Under the pieces are notes generated by a model. That model was not told the DNA's origin and did not search any database. It was given only the letters and a program-made list of their open reading frames with translations. Positions 1 to 6,386 of a stretch of DNA of 11,280 bases are shown in pieces. Each line of letters starts with the position of its first letter. Positions within the stretch are counted from its first letter, which is position 1. The stretch is from Deltaproteobacteria bacterium (lineage in GTDB: Bacteria > Desulfobacterota > Desulfarculia > Adiutricales > Adiutricaceae), in contig JAITJT010000258.1 of the NCBI GenBank assembly GCA_031278795.1, positions 1-11,280 on the forward strand, in the 5' to 3' direction. The position numbers and the translations under genes are program-made.

Positions 1-238
1 ATTCAATGCCTTCTCTTTTAAAAGGCAGCTTAAAAGCCTTAACAAAAGCCCTCTTAACAGCCTCCTAAAAGCCTCCAAGAAGATTATCCAAATCTCCTTC
101 CACCTCTAGTTGAAAGCTGCTTTTTTCAAACTTTGCCCCACTAAATTTTGACATTTCTTGACTTTCCCTAGCGGCAAAGTCTAATATTTCGGTAACGCGT
201 TTGTTTTTTGTAGCGTTCCCATATTCTCCTCTTAAGGG
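1..238 (-). pseudogene. coding-like fragment of unknown protein with one in-frame TAG, runs off the left edge
   Basis: Read on the minus strand from 238 down to 1, one frame is open except for a single TAG at 67-65. Before the TAG it gives about 57 residues, including KRVTEILDFAARESQEMSKF and a C-terminal part LEVEGDLDNLLGGF. After the TAG the same frame continues EAVKRAFVKAFKLPF to the window edge. The residue mix (charged, amphipathic, few rare residues) looks like real protein. An upstream in-frame TAA lies at 241-239. There is no convincing start; the first ATG in the frame is at 154-152 with an AGGGAAAG sequence 7 nt upstream. I recognise no family. It may be the eroded 5' part of a gene continuing leftwards, or a chance open stretch in AT-rich DNA. 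Confidence 0.35.
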
Positions 239-357
239 TTATCATGGGGATAGGCGCGCGTGTGTTTATGATTAGCTTAGAAATTGTTTTTTGATCTTTT
301 CGGTTTTATTTAAATTAGCGCTACCGGAGAGAAGATAGCGGAAAGCTTGGGGACAAA
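239..357. other. AT-rich upstream region of the chemoreceptor gene
   Basis: This stretch should hold the promoter of the receptor gene. A poor sigma70-like pair can be drawn (TTGTTT at 284-289, TATTTA at 307-312, 17-bp spacer), each hexamer matching consensus at only 3 of 6 positions, so I do not call it a promoter. No FliA-type flagellar promoter is visible. GGCGCGCGT at 253-261 recurs exactly at 6281-6289. Confidence 0.3.
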
Positions 358-402
358 CTGAATCTCAACCTCAAAATAATCCTGTCTTTCGCCGCCGTCC
401 TC

Positions 403-2118
403 GTGACCTCTTTCATCTTGGGGGCTATAGCCCTCTTTCATTTGGAGAACGCCGAAGACCTAGGCGAGGAGCGCCGTTTGAGCTCCCAGAACCTGAGCTT
501 CGCCTTAGGCGAGGCCCTGGGGACTCCCCCGGGGAGTCCCAGCGCCAGGGGGCAGCTTAGCTTTCCGCCACTGGATCCTAGCCTTCCTTACGCGGCCGAG
601 CTTCCCAGGCTGGAAGATGAGCTTAGGGCCTTGGATAGGCTTAAAGGGAATCGCGAGGATATCCTATCTAACATGACTAAGGCTAAGGCGGCCTTTGGGG
701 CGGCTTTAAGCGAGCTTGCTAGAAGAACTGGCGATAGCGACAAAGAGGCCTTACAGAGCGCCTTGGAGGGTTATGGCTATATAACTAGCGAGGGAGGGAC
801 TACCCAGCTCCAAAGCTGGCTTACGGGTTTCCAGGGAGGGCTATTTAAGTCCGCGGACCCTAAACTTAGTACCACTTTGGCGGAGATGAGCGCCCAGTCT
901 GAGGAATATATCAAGCTAGACGCTAGTTTGAAGGCCTTGGATAAAGAGATTTCTGACAAAGACACAAGCCTTAGAAGGGATCTAACCAGGCTCTTAGGTG
1001 AGCCTCTCCTGGGGAAGGGCGTGGTGGCGAGTGTCCTCATCCCCTTGATCATAGCCGCGGCCATCCTCATAGTGCTAACGGCCCTTCTGGTGCGTCTCTT
1101 GATTCGTGCCAATATAAGACCCCTCACCGACATCACCCACACCTTAGACAGAAGCGCCGGGAAGGTGGTGGAGACCTCTGACAAACTCTCCCGCTCCAGC
1201 GCCCAGCTGGCCAAGGGCGCTGCGGACAACACCCAGGCGGTCTTAACCGCCATCTCCTCTTTGGAAACCCTCCTCTCCATGGCTAAGAGGAACGCCACCA
1301 ACGCCGACTCCTGCAAGGACCTAATGGCCCAGGTGAAGGATTTCGTGGCCGAGGCCAACCTCTACATGATTCAAATCGCCGAGGCCATGACCGAGATAAG
1401 AGACTCCGGGAAGGCCAGCACGGACATCATCAAGAGCGTGGAGGAGATAGCCTTCCAGACCAACATCCTAGCCCTAAACGCGGCCGTGGAGGCCGCGAGG
1501 GCCGGTGAGGCCGGTGTGGGCTTCGCGGTGGTGGCCGACGAGGTGAGGAACCTCGCCAACAAGAGCCGGGACGCCGCCAAGAACACCACCTCCATCATGG
1601 AGTCCAGCATAAACCTCATAAACGACGGCTCTGTGCTGGTGGACAAGGCCAAGGAGAGCTTCGTCTCCCTGGTGGACGCATCCGACCAGGTGGGGGAGAT
1701 TGTGGATAACATCGCCCTAGCCTCCAAGAGCCAGACTAGGGACATCCAGGATATCCACCAATCCATCGCGCTAATGGACAAGGTCACCCAGGAGAACGCC
1801 CTGGAGGCCGCGGAGACGGAGAACTTCTCTACGGCCTTAAACCGCCAAGCCGGGCTCTTAACCCGGGCGGTGGATAGCATTACCGGACTCCTCCAGGGAA
1901 GAAGCCCGGGTAGGCCTCCTAGGCGCCTTAGACCCCAAGCGCAAAGAGTCCAGAGGCTGGAAAGAGAGAGCCCAGCCGGAGAGACTTCCCAAGAGGAGAT
2001 GGCCTTAAGCGAGATGGAAAATATTAGACTCCATGAGGAGAAGAAGCCCAAGGCCGTGTTTAAGACCACCAAGAAAGAAGATCTGGATGAAGCCTTCCCC
2101 ATGGACGATGATTTCTAA
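403..2118 (+). CDS. methyl-accepting chemotaxis protein (transmembrane chemoreceptor)
   Basis: This is an inner-membrane chemoreceptor that would relay ligand binding to a CheA/CheW array. From GTG 403 it has 571 residues. A periplasmic part of about 190 residues is followed by a second membrane helix near residues 206-231, then a long cytoplasmic coiled coil. The signalling tip, near residues 347-385, carries [18 protein letters not shown] and [12 protein letters not shown], diagnostic of the MCP family. HAMP appears truncated: only the RPLT segment after the helix is clear. The tail (linker, then [12 protein letters not shown]) resembles sulfate-reducer receptors; no NWETF-type CheR pentapeptide is seen. 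GTG 403 has no Shine-Dalgarno sequence and cuts into the first membrane helix, so CTG 358, preceded by GGGGA and giving 586 residues, is the likelier start. No chemotaxis partner gene is nearby. The ligand cannot be predicted. Confidence 0.93.
   Translation: MTSFILGAIALFHLENAEDLGEERRLSSQNLSFALGEALGTPPGSPSARGQLSFPPLDPSLPYAAELPRLEDELRALDRLKGNREDILSNMTKAKAAFGAALSELARRTGDSDKEALQSALEGYGYITSEGGTTQLQSWLTGFQGGLFKSADPKLSTTLAEMSAQSEEYIKLDASLKALDKEISDKDTSLRRDLTRLLGEPLLGKGVVASVLIPLIIAAAILIVLTALLVRLLIRANIRPLTDITHTLDRSAGKVVETSDKLSRSSAQLAKGAADNTQAVLTAISSLETLLSMAKRNATNADSCKDLMAQVKDFVAEANLYMIQIAEAMTEIRDSGKASTDIIKSVEEIAFQTNILALNAAVEAARAGEAGVGFAVVADEVRNLANKSRDAAKNTTSIMESSINLINDGSVLVDKAKESFVSLVDASDQVGEIVDNIALASKSQTRDIQDIHQSIALMDKVTQENALEAAETENFSTALNRQAGLLTRAVDSITGLLQGRSPGRPPRRLRPQAQRVQRLERESPAGETSQEEMALSEMENIRLHEEKKPKAVFKTTKKEDLDEAFPMDDDF
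515..550. repeat. GC-rich inverted repeat inside the chemoreceptor gene
   Basis: GGGACTCCCC (520-529) and GGGGAGTCCC (531-540) are perfect 10-bp arms around a single C. Outer segments CCCTGG (515-520) and CCAGGG (545-550) can pair as an alternative extension. It encodes the Gly/Pro/Ser-rich piece [12 protein letters not shown] in the periplasmic region. Confidence 0.7.
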
Positions 2119-2293
2119 AATTATACGTCTCTTTTTTCAAAGTCCTTGACACATAAGGGATTTCCTTAAAGTTTTGAAAAAAGTTCTAAAAAATCTTTCC
2201 CTAATGCAAGCTAATACATTTCAAATACTCAAGATTTGCCGCTTACAAAAAAAATTCCTTGATATTATTTCCCCGATCTTTTCCTCAAATTTA

Positions 2294-2345
2294 CCCCATA
2301 AAAACCCCAAAAACCCCAATAACCCCCAAAACCCTCCCAAAACCC
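2294..2345. other. C-rich, G-poor tract: quadruplex-forming on the minus strand, rut-like on the + strand
   Basis: C-runs lie at 2294-2297, 2305-2308, 2314-2317, 2323-2327, 2332-2334, 2336-2338 and 2343-2345, separated by 1-7 mostly A/T bases. The tract contains no G. The minus strand therefore has seven G-runs with short T-rich loops, a textbook G-quadruplex pattern. As RNA, the + strand is unstructured and C-rich, as expected of a Rho-loading site, about 175 nt after the receptor stop. Confidence 0.55.
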
Positions 2346-2419
2346 TAAAGGGATAAGGCTTTTCGAGGGGCTTTAACGCACTTTAGCCTTATGGGCCTGT
2401 TTTTCCAGAGCCAAGGGCT

Positions 2420-2560
2420 TTATTCGCCTTGATACTCCTTTAAAATCTGGTTAATTTCTCAACCGCTTGTGGTGTAAGTTATTTTCATACTGTCATATAG
2501 CACTTTCCCTATGCCTAACTTAACAAAAAAACCAAAAGCTCTCGCAAAAAGGCTTATGGC
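2420..2560 (-). pseudogene. possible coding remnant with one in-frame TGA
   Basis: On the minus strand one frame runs from 2560 to TAA 2422-2420 with a single TGA at 2461-2459. It reads about 33 residues, including VLYDSMKITYTTSG, then after the stop EINQILKEYQGE. Flanking in-frame stops are TAA at 2563-2561 and at the end. The second part has a faint look of an Ffh M-domain segment, but the match is too short to name. Chance is a real alternative in AT-rich sequence. Confidence 0.2.
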
Positions 2561-2799
2561 TTAAAAAAGCCTTAGCGCTCATCAAGATTTTACTTAAGCC
2601 TCCCTAAAGTGAGACAGATTTCAGGAAGCGATATTTTTTTTTAAGAGGTAAAATCTCTAGAATTTTGATGTTTTATTTTTTTTTCTGCGTATTGGTCTAG
2701 CATTTTTAGTGAAAAATCCAAGGTTTTGGCATTTTTATACTTTTTCAATGCTAAGTTTATCTAAAAAAACACTTGCAATAGATTAGAGATTAATTGTAT

Positions 2800-2805
2800 T
2801 ATAAT
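2800..2805 (+). promoter_or_regulatory. isolated consensus -10 box TATAAT upstream of the LysM gene
   Basis: TATAAT matches consensus fully. The nearest -35-like element, TTGCAA at 2773-2778, is 21 bp away, too far for a normal sigma70 promoter. If used, the leader to GTG 3133 would be about 320 nt. Confidence 0.2.
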
Positions 2806-3002
2806 TTCGATTAAAGTTCCAAAAATGCCTCTGACAAAAATCTGCCTCTTGGGAAACCCCATTATATCCAAATATTTGATAGCCTCTTGAAAAATCGTAT
2901 ACATATGGTAGAGACCAATCTAAGCTTTTTAGGGATAGCGTTTAGGGTCTGAATTTTAAAAAGATTTTGAAAAAATATAAAATAAAATTTTTTTTCCTAT
3001 TT

Positions 3003-3018
3003 CCTAAGGCGCCTGAGG
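3003..3018. repeat. 16-bp near-palindrome upstream of the LysM gene
   Basis: CCTAAGGCGCCTGAGG is symmetric except for one pair (A3006/G3015), centred on GGCGCC. It lies 115 bp before the LysM start in AT-rich sequence, so it could be an operator for a dimeric regulator. This is inference only. Confidence 0.3.
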
Positions 3019-3120
3019 CTTCAAGATAAATTTCTCTTGACGCTTTTTGATTCCTAAAACGTCCCCCTCTTCCGGGCATCTGCCCTTTCGCCCCAACTAG
3101 TGAACTATTGCTTCCAGACT

Positions 3121-3126
3121 GGAGGT
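3121..3126 (+). promoter_or_regulatory. ribosome binding site deciding the GTG 3133 start
   Basis: GGAGGT stands 6 nt before GTG 3133. The open frame extends upstream to another GTG at 3100, but that start has no comparable site and would put 11 extra residues before the signal peptide. Confidence 0.85.
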
Positions 3127-3132
3127 GCAGCC

Positions 3133-5550
3133 GTGGGCCGCAAAATACTGTCCCTGACATCGTCAGTACTGGGCATCCTCCTGTTTTTGGCCCCCCAGCT
3201 CTTATCCCAAGAAGTTCCAGCCACCACCGACAGCACCATAACTCTCACCAATAACGTGGAGGTGTATTCCTATGAGGATCTCACTTTCACCATTGAAAAC
3301 TACGTGGTGGCGCCCGGTGAAAGCATAGAGGGCATCTTGCGGAAACAGGGCATCTGGCCCGAGGGGGCGGACGACGGCACGGCGCTCAAGCTGGTTAAGC
3401 TCGTAAGTGAACTAAACCCAGTGGTGCCCAACCTCGATCAGATAAACCCCGGACAGACCCTCTATTTACCCCGCCTCGAGGAGAAGCCCCCGGAGCCCCT
3501 CCAGACCATAGCCCCGGACGAGGACGACCCCAGCGTGGTGGTCACCTACAACCTGAGCTCTCCGGAGCAGAGCCCGGCCAGGGTGGTGGTGAAACGCCAG
3601 ACCCCGGAGACAGATCCGGCCCCGGCACAAGACGAGCCCCTTCCCGAGGGGACTTACGCCCTAAGGACCAGCGGAAATGGTGATGCCAACAGCCCAGATG
3701 CCAAGACCTCCCCGACAGTACCAGCCGCCCAGACAGAGCAAGCTAAAAATCCAGCTTCAGAGCCCACGACCGTAACGACTCGCGAGTCCCAGAGAGATTC
3801 CTTGAGGAGAGGGAACGTCCCCTCCCAAAACGAGGGCCCGGTGGACATCTCAGACGACGGAACCGCCTTTAGGACCATCAAGGTAAAAAGGGGCGACACC
3901 CTGGAGAGGCTCTTGCGGCGCGAGGGAATCGATCCCAGGAGCATCTATCGGGAGTACATTAAGGTAACGGTCAAGCTTAATCCCAAACTTAGGAACCCCA
4001 ACCTCATCATAGCCGGGGCGGAGCTTAAGATACCGCTTTCGGAAGACAACCAGATGGCGTTCGCTAGGGGTGGCGGGCAGATTAGGACAGGTTCTGACAG
4101 GGTGGTTTCAGACGCCGGTGGTAACACCGTGGCGCTCACTAGCCCCACCGGTGAGAGCCTCCAGGCCCAGGCAGCCCAGTCCCGAGGAGAGGCAGTAGCA
4201 TCCAAGGGGAGCCCCCAGGAATTACCAAAAACAGCGGCTCTTTCTAGTCCAAAAAATGATAGTAAGGGAAACTCCAAGAAAGATAGCCCTAAAAAGGACA
4301 GCCCAAAGTTTAGGATAGACACCAAGAGGCTTCCGGCCGCGGCTATGCCCACGGCCGACTCCCAGAACGCCCGCACCGTGCTCTCGGTCATATTCACGCG
4401 CCTAGGGGAAGAGATAACGACTCAGGGAAGGCTCTTCCTACCCCTAGATGAGCCTCCCCACTATGACTACGACATGTCCAGCATTCCGCTACTTAAACTT
4501 AAAAACGGTCGGAAGGTAATCTTGGATCTACAGAGGAAGCTCTCGGAGTCTTTCATCACCCGCTTTAGGGCCAAATACAATGATTACATGGTCTTTCAGC
4601 CCAAGCCCAAGGAGACCATGGCCCAGGCCTTAGATAGGCTCTGGCCTATGTGCGGATACTACCGGGTATTTGGGAAGGATCGCGCCTTTGAGGGCGGAAG
4701 AGACCTAAAGCTAAAGATTAGCGCCGACTGGTTGGTGTGGCCCACCCAGGATGACTGGAAAAAAGGCCAGCCCGTGGTCATCAACCTGGCCCCCTCCCAG
4801 GACAACGGCACCCCCCAGCCCTGGGTTAAGTTCTTAAACGAGCACAACATAACGGTGATTGACCTCTACCAGGGCCTCTTGGCTGGTAGCACCAAGGGCG
4901 CCACCCCCATCAACAACTTCATGGTCATAGAGGTGGAGGGAGACAACCCCAGCGCCTTCGCGGCGGCCCTGGTGAAGAGCTTCGGCTTCTCACCCAGGAT
5001 AGGCGTTAATGTGGATCTATCGGCGGGCCGTATCGCCACGGGCGGTGAGGCCCTGGGAAAGGGCCTCACCCCTCCGGTCTTCTGGGAAAACGGCGAGAGT
5101 CGCATAATCCTGGAGTACGGCGAGCTAACCACCGAGGAGCTCTCAACCTTGAGGGACAACGGCTTCCAGGTAATCTCCAGCGCCAAGGACATCCAGTCGG
5201 TCCTTAAATCCATCCTGGCCGAGAACAAGATAAAGCTGGGTGGCGATTTGGTCCTAGACGGTGACAGCTCCGGTGGCCCCTCCATAAGCCTCACCATAAC
5301 TGGTGAAACCTTCCACTACAACGACCGGACCTACCTCTTCACGCCGGTGGCCCTCCCCGGGAACATGACCGGGCTTGACCCCAACCAGATTGTGGTGGTT
5401 CTTAGGTACCAGCCCCAGAGCCCGGCGAGGCCCCTTCCCGCGCCCCCTCAGGCGGCGCCCACTGGAGACACCCCTACCCAGGATGACGCCCTCGCGCCTG
5501 CTACGCCCTCAGAGCCTGAGGCCGGGATCACCTCCGAGAACATCTCCTAG
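3133..5550 (+). CDS. secreted LysM-domain protein, probably periplasmic and peptidoglycan-binding
   Basis: The protein has 805 residues from GTG 3133. The N-terminus is a signal peptide (GRK, then a hydrophobic core ending APQLLSQ), giving export to the periplasm; no lipobox Cys is seen. Two LysM-like domains follow. Residues about 55-117 carry VVAPGESIEGILRKQGI and end INPGQTLYLP; about 246-303 carry VKRGDTLERLLRREGI and end AGAELKIPL. LysM domains bind N-acetylglucosamine glycans, here presumably peptidoglycan. A Pro/Ser/Thr-rich linker lies between them and a Lys/Asp/Ser-rich linker (about 371-400) after them. A globular region from about 414 to 760 matches no domain I can name, and no catalytic motif is apparent. 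The tail is Pro/Ala-rich. The gene stands alone: a large gap lies upstream and an intrinsic terminator begins 49 nt after the stop. Confidence 0.85.
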   Translation: MGRKILSLTSSVLGILLFLAPQLLSQEVPATTDSTITLTNNVEVYSYEDLTFTIENYVVAPGESIEGILRKQGIWPEGADDGTALKLVKLVSELNPVVPNLDQINPGQTLYLPRLEEKPPEPLQTIAPDEDDPSVVVTYNLSSPEQSPARVVVKRQTPETDPAPAQDEPLPEGTYALRTSGNGDANSPDAKTSPTVPAAQTEQAKNPASEPTTVTTRESQRDSLRRGNVPSQNEGPVDISDDGTAFRTIKVKRGDTLERLLRREGIDPRSIYREYIKVTVKLNPKLRNPNLIIAGAELKIPLSEDNQMAFARGGGQIRTGSDRVVSDAGGNTVALTSPTGESLQAQAAQSRGEAVASKGSPQELPKTAALSSPKNDSKGNSKKDSPKKDSPKFRIDTKRLPAAAMPTADSQNARTVLSVIFTRLGEEITTQGRLFLPLDEPPHYDYDMSSIPLLKLKNGRKVILDLQRKLSESFITRFRAKYNDYMVFQPKPKETMAQALDRLWPMCGYYRVFGKDRAFEGGRDLKLKISADWLVWPTQDDWKKGQPVVINLAPSQDNGTPQPWVKFLNEHNITVIDLYQGLLAGSTKGATPINNFMVIEVEGDNPSAFAAALVKSFGFSPRIGVNVDLSAGRIATGGEALGKGLTPPVFWENGESRIILEYGELTTEELSTLRDNGFQVISSAKDIQSVLKSILAENKIKLGGDLVLDGDSSGGPSISLTITGETFHYNDRTYLFTPVALPGNMTGLDPNQIVVVLRYQPQSPARPLPAPPQAAPTGDTPTQDDALAPATPSEPEAGITSENIS

Positions 5551-5598
5551 AACCTCTTGTAGGCCCTAGGATAGATATGGAACCCCACCCCAAAACTC

Positions 5599-5637
5599 GC
5601 CCCGGGCCAGGCCTTACGCCTAGCCCGGGGCCTTTTT
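5599..5637 (+). terminator. intrinsic terminator of the LysM gene
   Basis: GCCCCGGGC (5599-5607) pairs perfectly with GCCCGGGGC (5623-5631). The stem continues after one C/A mismatch with AGGC (5609-5612) against GCCT (5618-5621), closing on a CTTAC loop. TTTTT follows at 5633-5637. Confidence 0.95.
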
Positions 5638-5811
5638 ATGGAGAAACCGTAGAACATATGGAGGAAAATTTGGAAATCTATCCAAAAATTCTTTCCGAGG
5701 AGAGTAATTAGGGAGTAATTAGAGCGATTGAGGGTTTTTAGGGAGCATGGGGCTACTAAGGGGCTCTAGGCGGGTGAACAGAAGTGTCTAAGAAAAATTG
5801 CAAAAAAATAG

Positions 5812-5817
5812 TATAAT
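5812..5817 (+). promoter_or_regulatory. candidate promoter -10 box (TATAAT) for the kinase leader
   Basis: TATAAT is a perfect -10 hexamer after an A-rich stretch. No good -35 stands at 16-18 bp; TTGCAA at 5798-5803 is only 8 bp away. If active, transcription would start near 5824 and give a leader of about 560 nt before the kinase ATG. Confidence 0.3.
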
Positions 5818-5940
5818 GAGCAAAGTTGCGTTAACCGGGCGGGGCGTGCTGAGGCCTTTCCCTAGGAAGTGACATATATGGCGCATCTATGTCTAAAGCT
5901 TATGAGATCTAGTCTTTTAGTGTGAAAGTTCTCATGAGAT

Positions 5941-5985
5941 GGGAAAAAACCCCGCGTAAATTTTTCCCGGATAATACCTTACGCG
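5941..5985 (+). promoter_or_regulatory. possible H-type RNA pseudoknot in the kinase leader
   Basis: Stem 1 is GGGAAAAA (5941-5948) with TTTTTCCC (5961-5968). Stem 2 is CGCGTAA (5953-5959), lying in the stem 1 loop, with TTACGCG (5979-5985) downstream. Both are perfect, 8 and 7 bp. Connecting loops of 4, 1 and 10 nt are sterically suitable for an H-type fold. If not formed together, the two stems would compete. Confidence 0.3.
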
Positions 5986-6164
5986 CGCGCCAATATTAGC
6001 TTCCAGGGCCTATAACCTAGTTTTTCCTCAGATTTCACAAGGTCCTCTCAAGGTTAAGGACCGCGATTTAGGGCCAGAGAGGCTAATTATAGGAAAAAGC
6101 CGCGATTTTTAGGCATCTTTTCCTACGAGAGTTTTGGCTAAAGGGGCCACCACCAGCCTCTTTT

Positions 6165-6188
6165 CTGTACAAGGGTCTGTACAAGGGT
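6165..6188. repeat. perfect 12-bp tandem repeat with TGTACA palindromes, possible regulator site
   Basis: CTGTACAAGGGT occurs twice without a gap (6165-6176, 6177-6188). Each copy contains the palindrome TGTACA, placing two dyads 12 bp apart. A run of TATATATAT (6188-6196) follows immediately and could act as a -10 region. The arrangement resembles binding sites for direct-repeat regulators of the OmpR/PhoB family, but the period is 12 rather than 11 bp. Confidence 0.45.
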
Positions 6189-6305
6189 ATATATATGGGC
6201 GCGAACGCGCCATAGAAGGTCTTAAATTAAGGCTCCAGAGGGATAGCTTGCGGTGTGGGTCCTCTTGGGGCATAAGTATGGGCGCGCGTTTATCGCTTGC
6301 GCCTG

Positions 6306-6343
6306 TGGGCTTCTTGCGGCGTAAGGCCCATGCATCTTTTTTT
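6306..6343 (+). terminator. weak terminator or attenuator-like hairpin before the kinase
   Basis: TGGGC (6306-6310) pairs with GCCCA (6326-6330), with two further T-A pairs past a bulged G. Seven T residues follow at 6337-6343, but 6 nt separate stem and T-run, which would weaken termination. It lies 44 nt before the kinase ATG. Confidence 0.35.
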
Positions 6344-6386
6344 AAAAAATTTTTTGTTTCAAGCTCCTCATGAAACAAATTAGCTT

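Larger units (their letters stand above)
2119..3132. other. 1-kb AT-rich intergenic region without an intact gene
   Basis: No supported complete gene lies here. It holds a C-rich tract (2294-2345), a possible minus-strand gene fragment (2420-2560), two inverted repeats (ATAAGGCT 2353-2360 with AGCCTTAT 2385-2392; AAGGCTT 2549-2555 with AAGCCTT 2567-2573), an isolated TATAAT at 2800-2805 and a near-palindrome at 3003-3018. No intrinsic terminator with a U-tract is visible directly after the receptor stop. Confidence 0.6.
5638..6386. other. long, partly GC-rich region before the kinase gene, dense in structure
   Basis: No convincing gene is present. The first part holds an 11-bp tandem repeat (GAGTAATTAG at 5702-5711 and 5713-5722) and a TATAAT box. 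From 5940 on it is unusually rich in inverted repeats: a possible pseudoknot (5941-5985), GGTCCT/AGGACC (6041-6046/6057-6062), TAGGAAAA/TTTTCCTA (6090-6097/6118-6125, with inner GCC/GGC), a hairpin at 6194-6214, GGCGC/GCGCC (6281-6285/6299-6303) and a terminator-like hairpin at 6306-6343. CCGCGATTT is repeated at 6061 and 6100. A T7A6T6 tract spans 6337-6355. It may be a regulatory leader, a separate small RNA, or a decayed gene. Confidence 0.5.

Noticed and set aside
777..2102. Long minus-strand frames opposite the chemoreceptor gene
   Set aside because: They mirror codon-position bias of a clear MCP gene and have Ser/Leu-rich, low-quality translations. The same holds for antisense frames in the LysM and kinase genes.
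2174..2356. 60-codon + strand frame rich in Asn-Pro
   Set aside because: TTG start without a ribosome binding site; the Asn/Pro stretch is simply the C-rich tract read as codons.
2825..2890. 21-codon frame MPLTKICLLGNPIISKYLIAS behind a TATAAT box
   Set aside because: No ribosome binding site and no continuation after the stop; kept only as a note.
5658..5711. 17-codon frame after the LysM terminator
   Set aside because: No ribosome binding site and ends inside the 11-bp tandem repeat; chance is sufficient.
6165..6188. Canonical Pho box
   Set aside because: Period is 12 bp, not 11, and the core is CTGTACA rather than CTGTCAT.
6109..6378. Overlapping open frames on both strands (79 codons +, 89 codons -) before the kinase
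   Set aside because: TTG starts, no ribosome binding sites, and both strands open over the same GC-rich bases. The hairpins and repeats explain the region better, though a decayed gene cannot be excluded.
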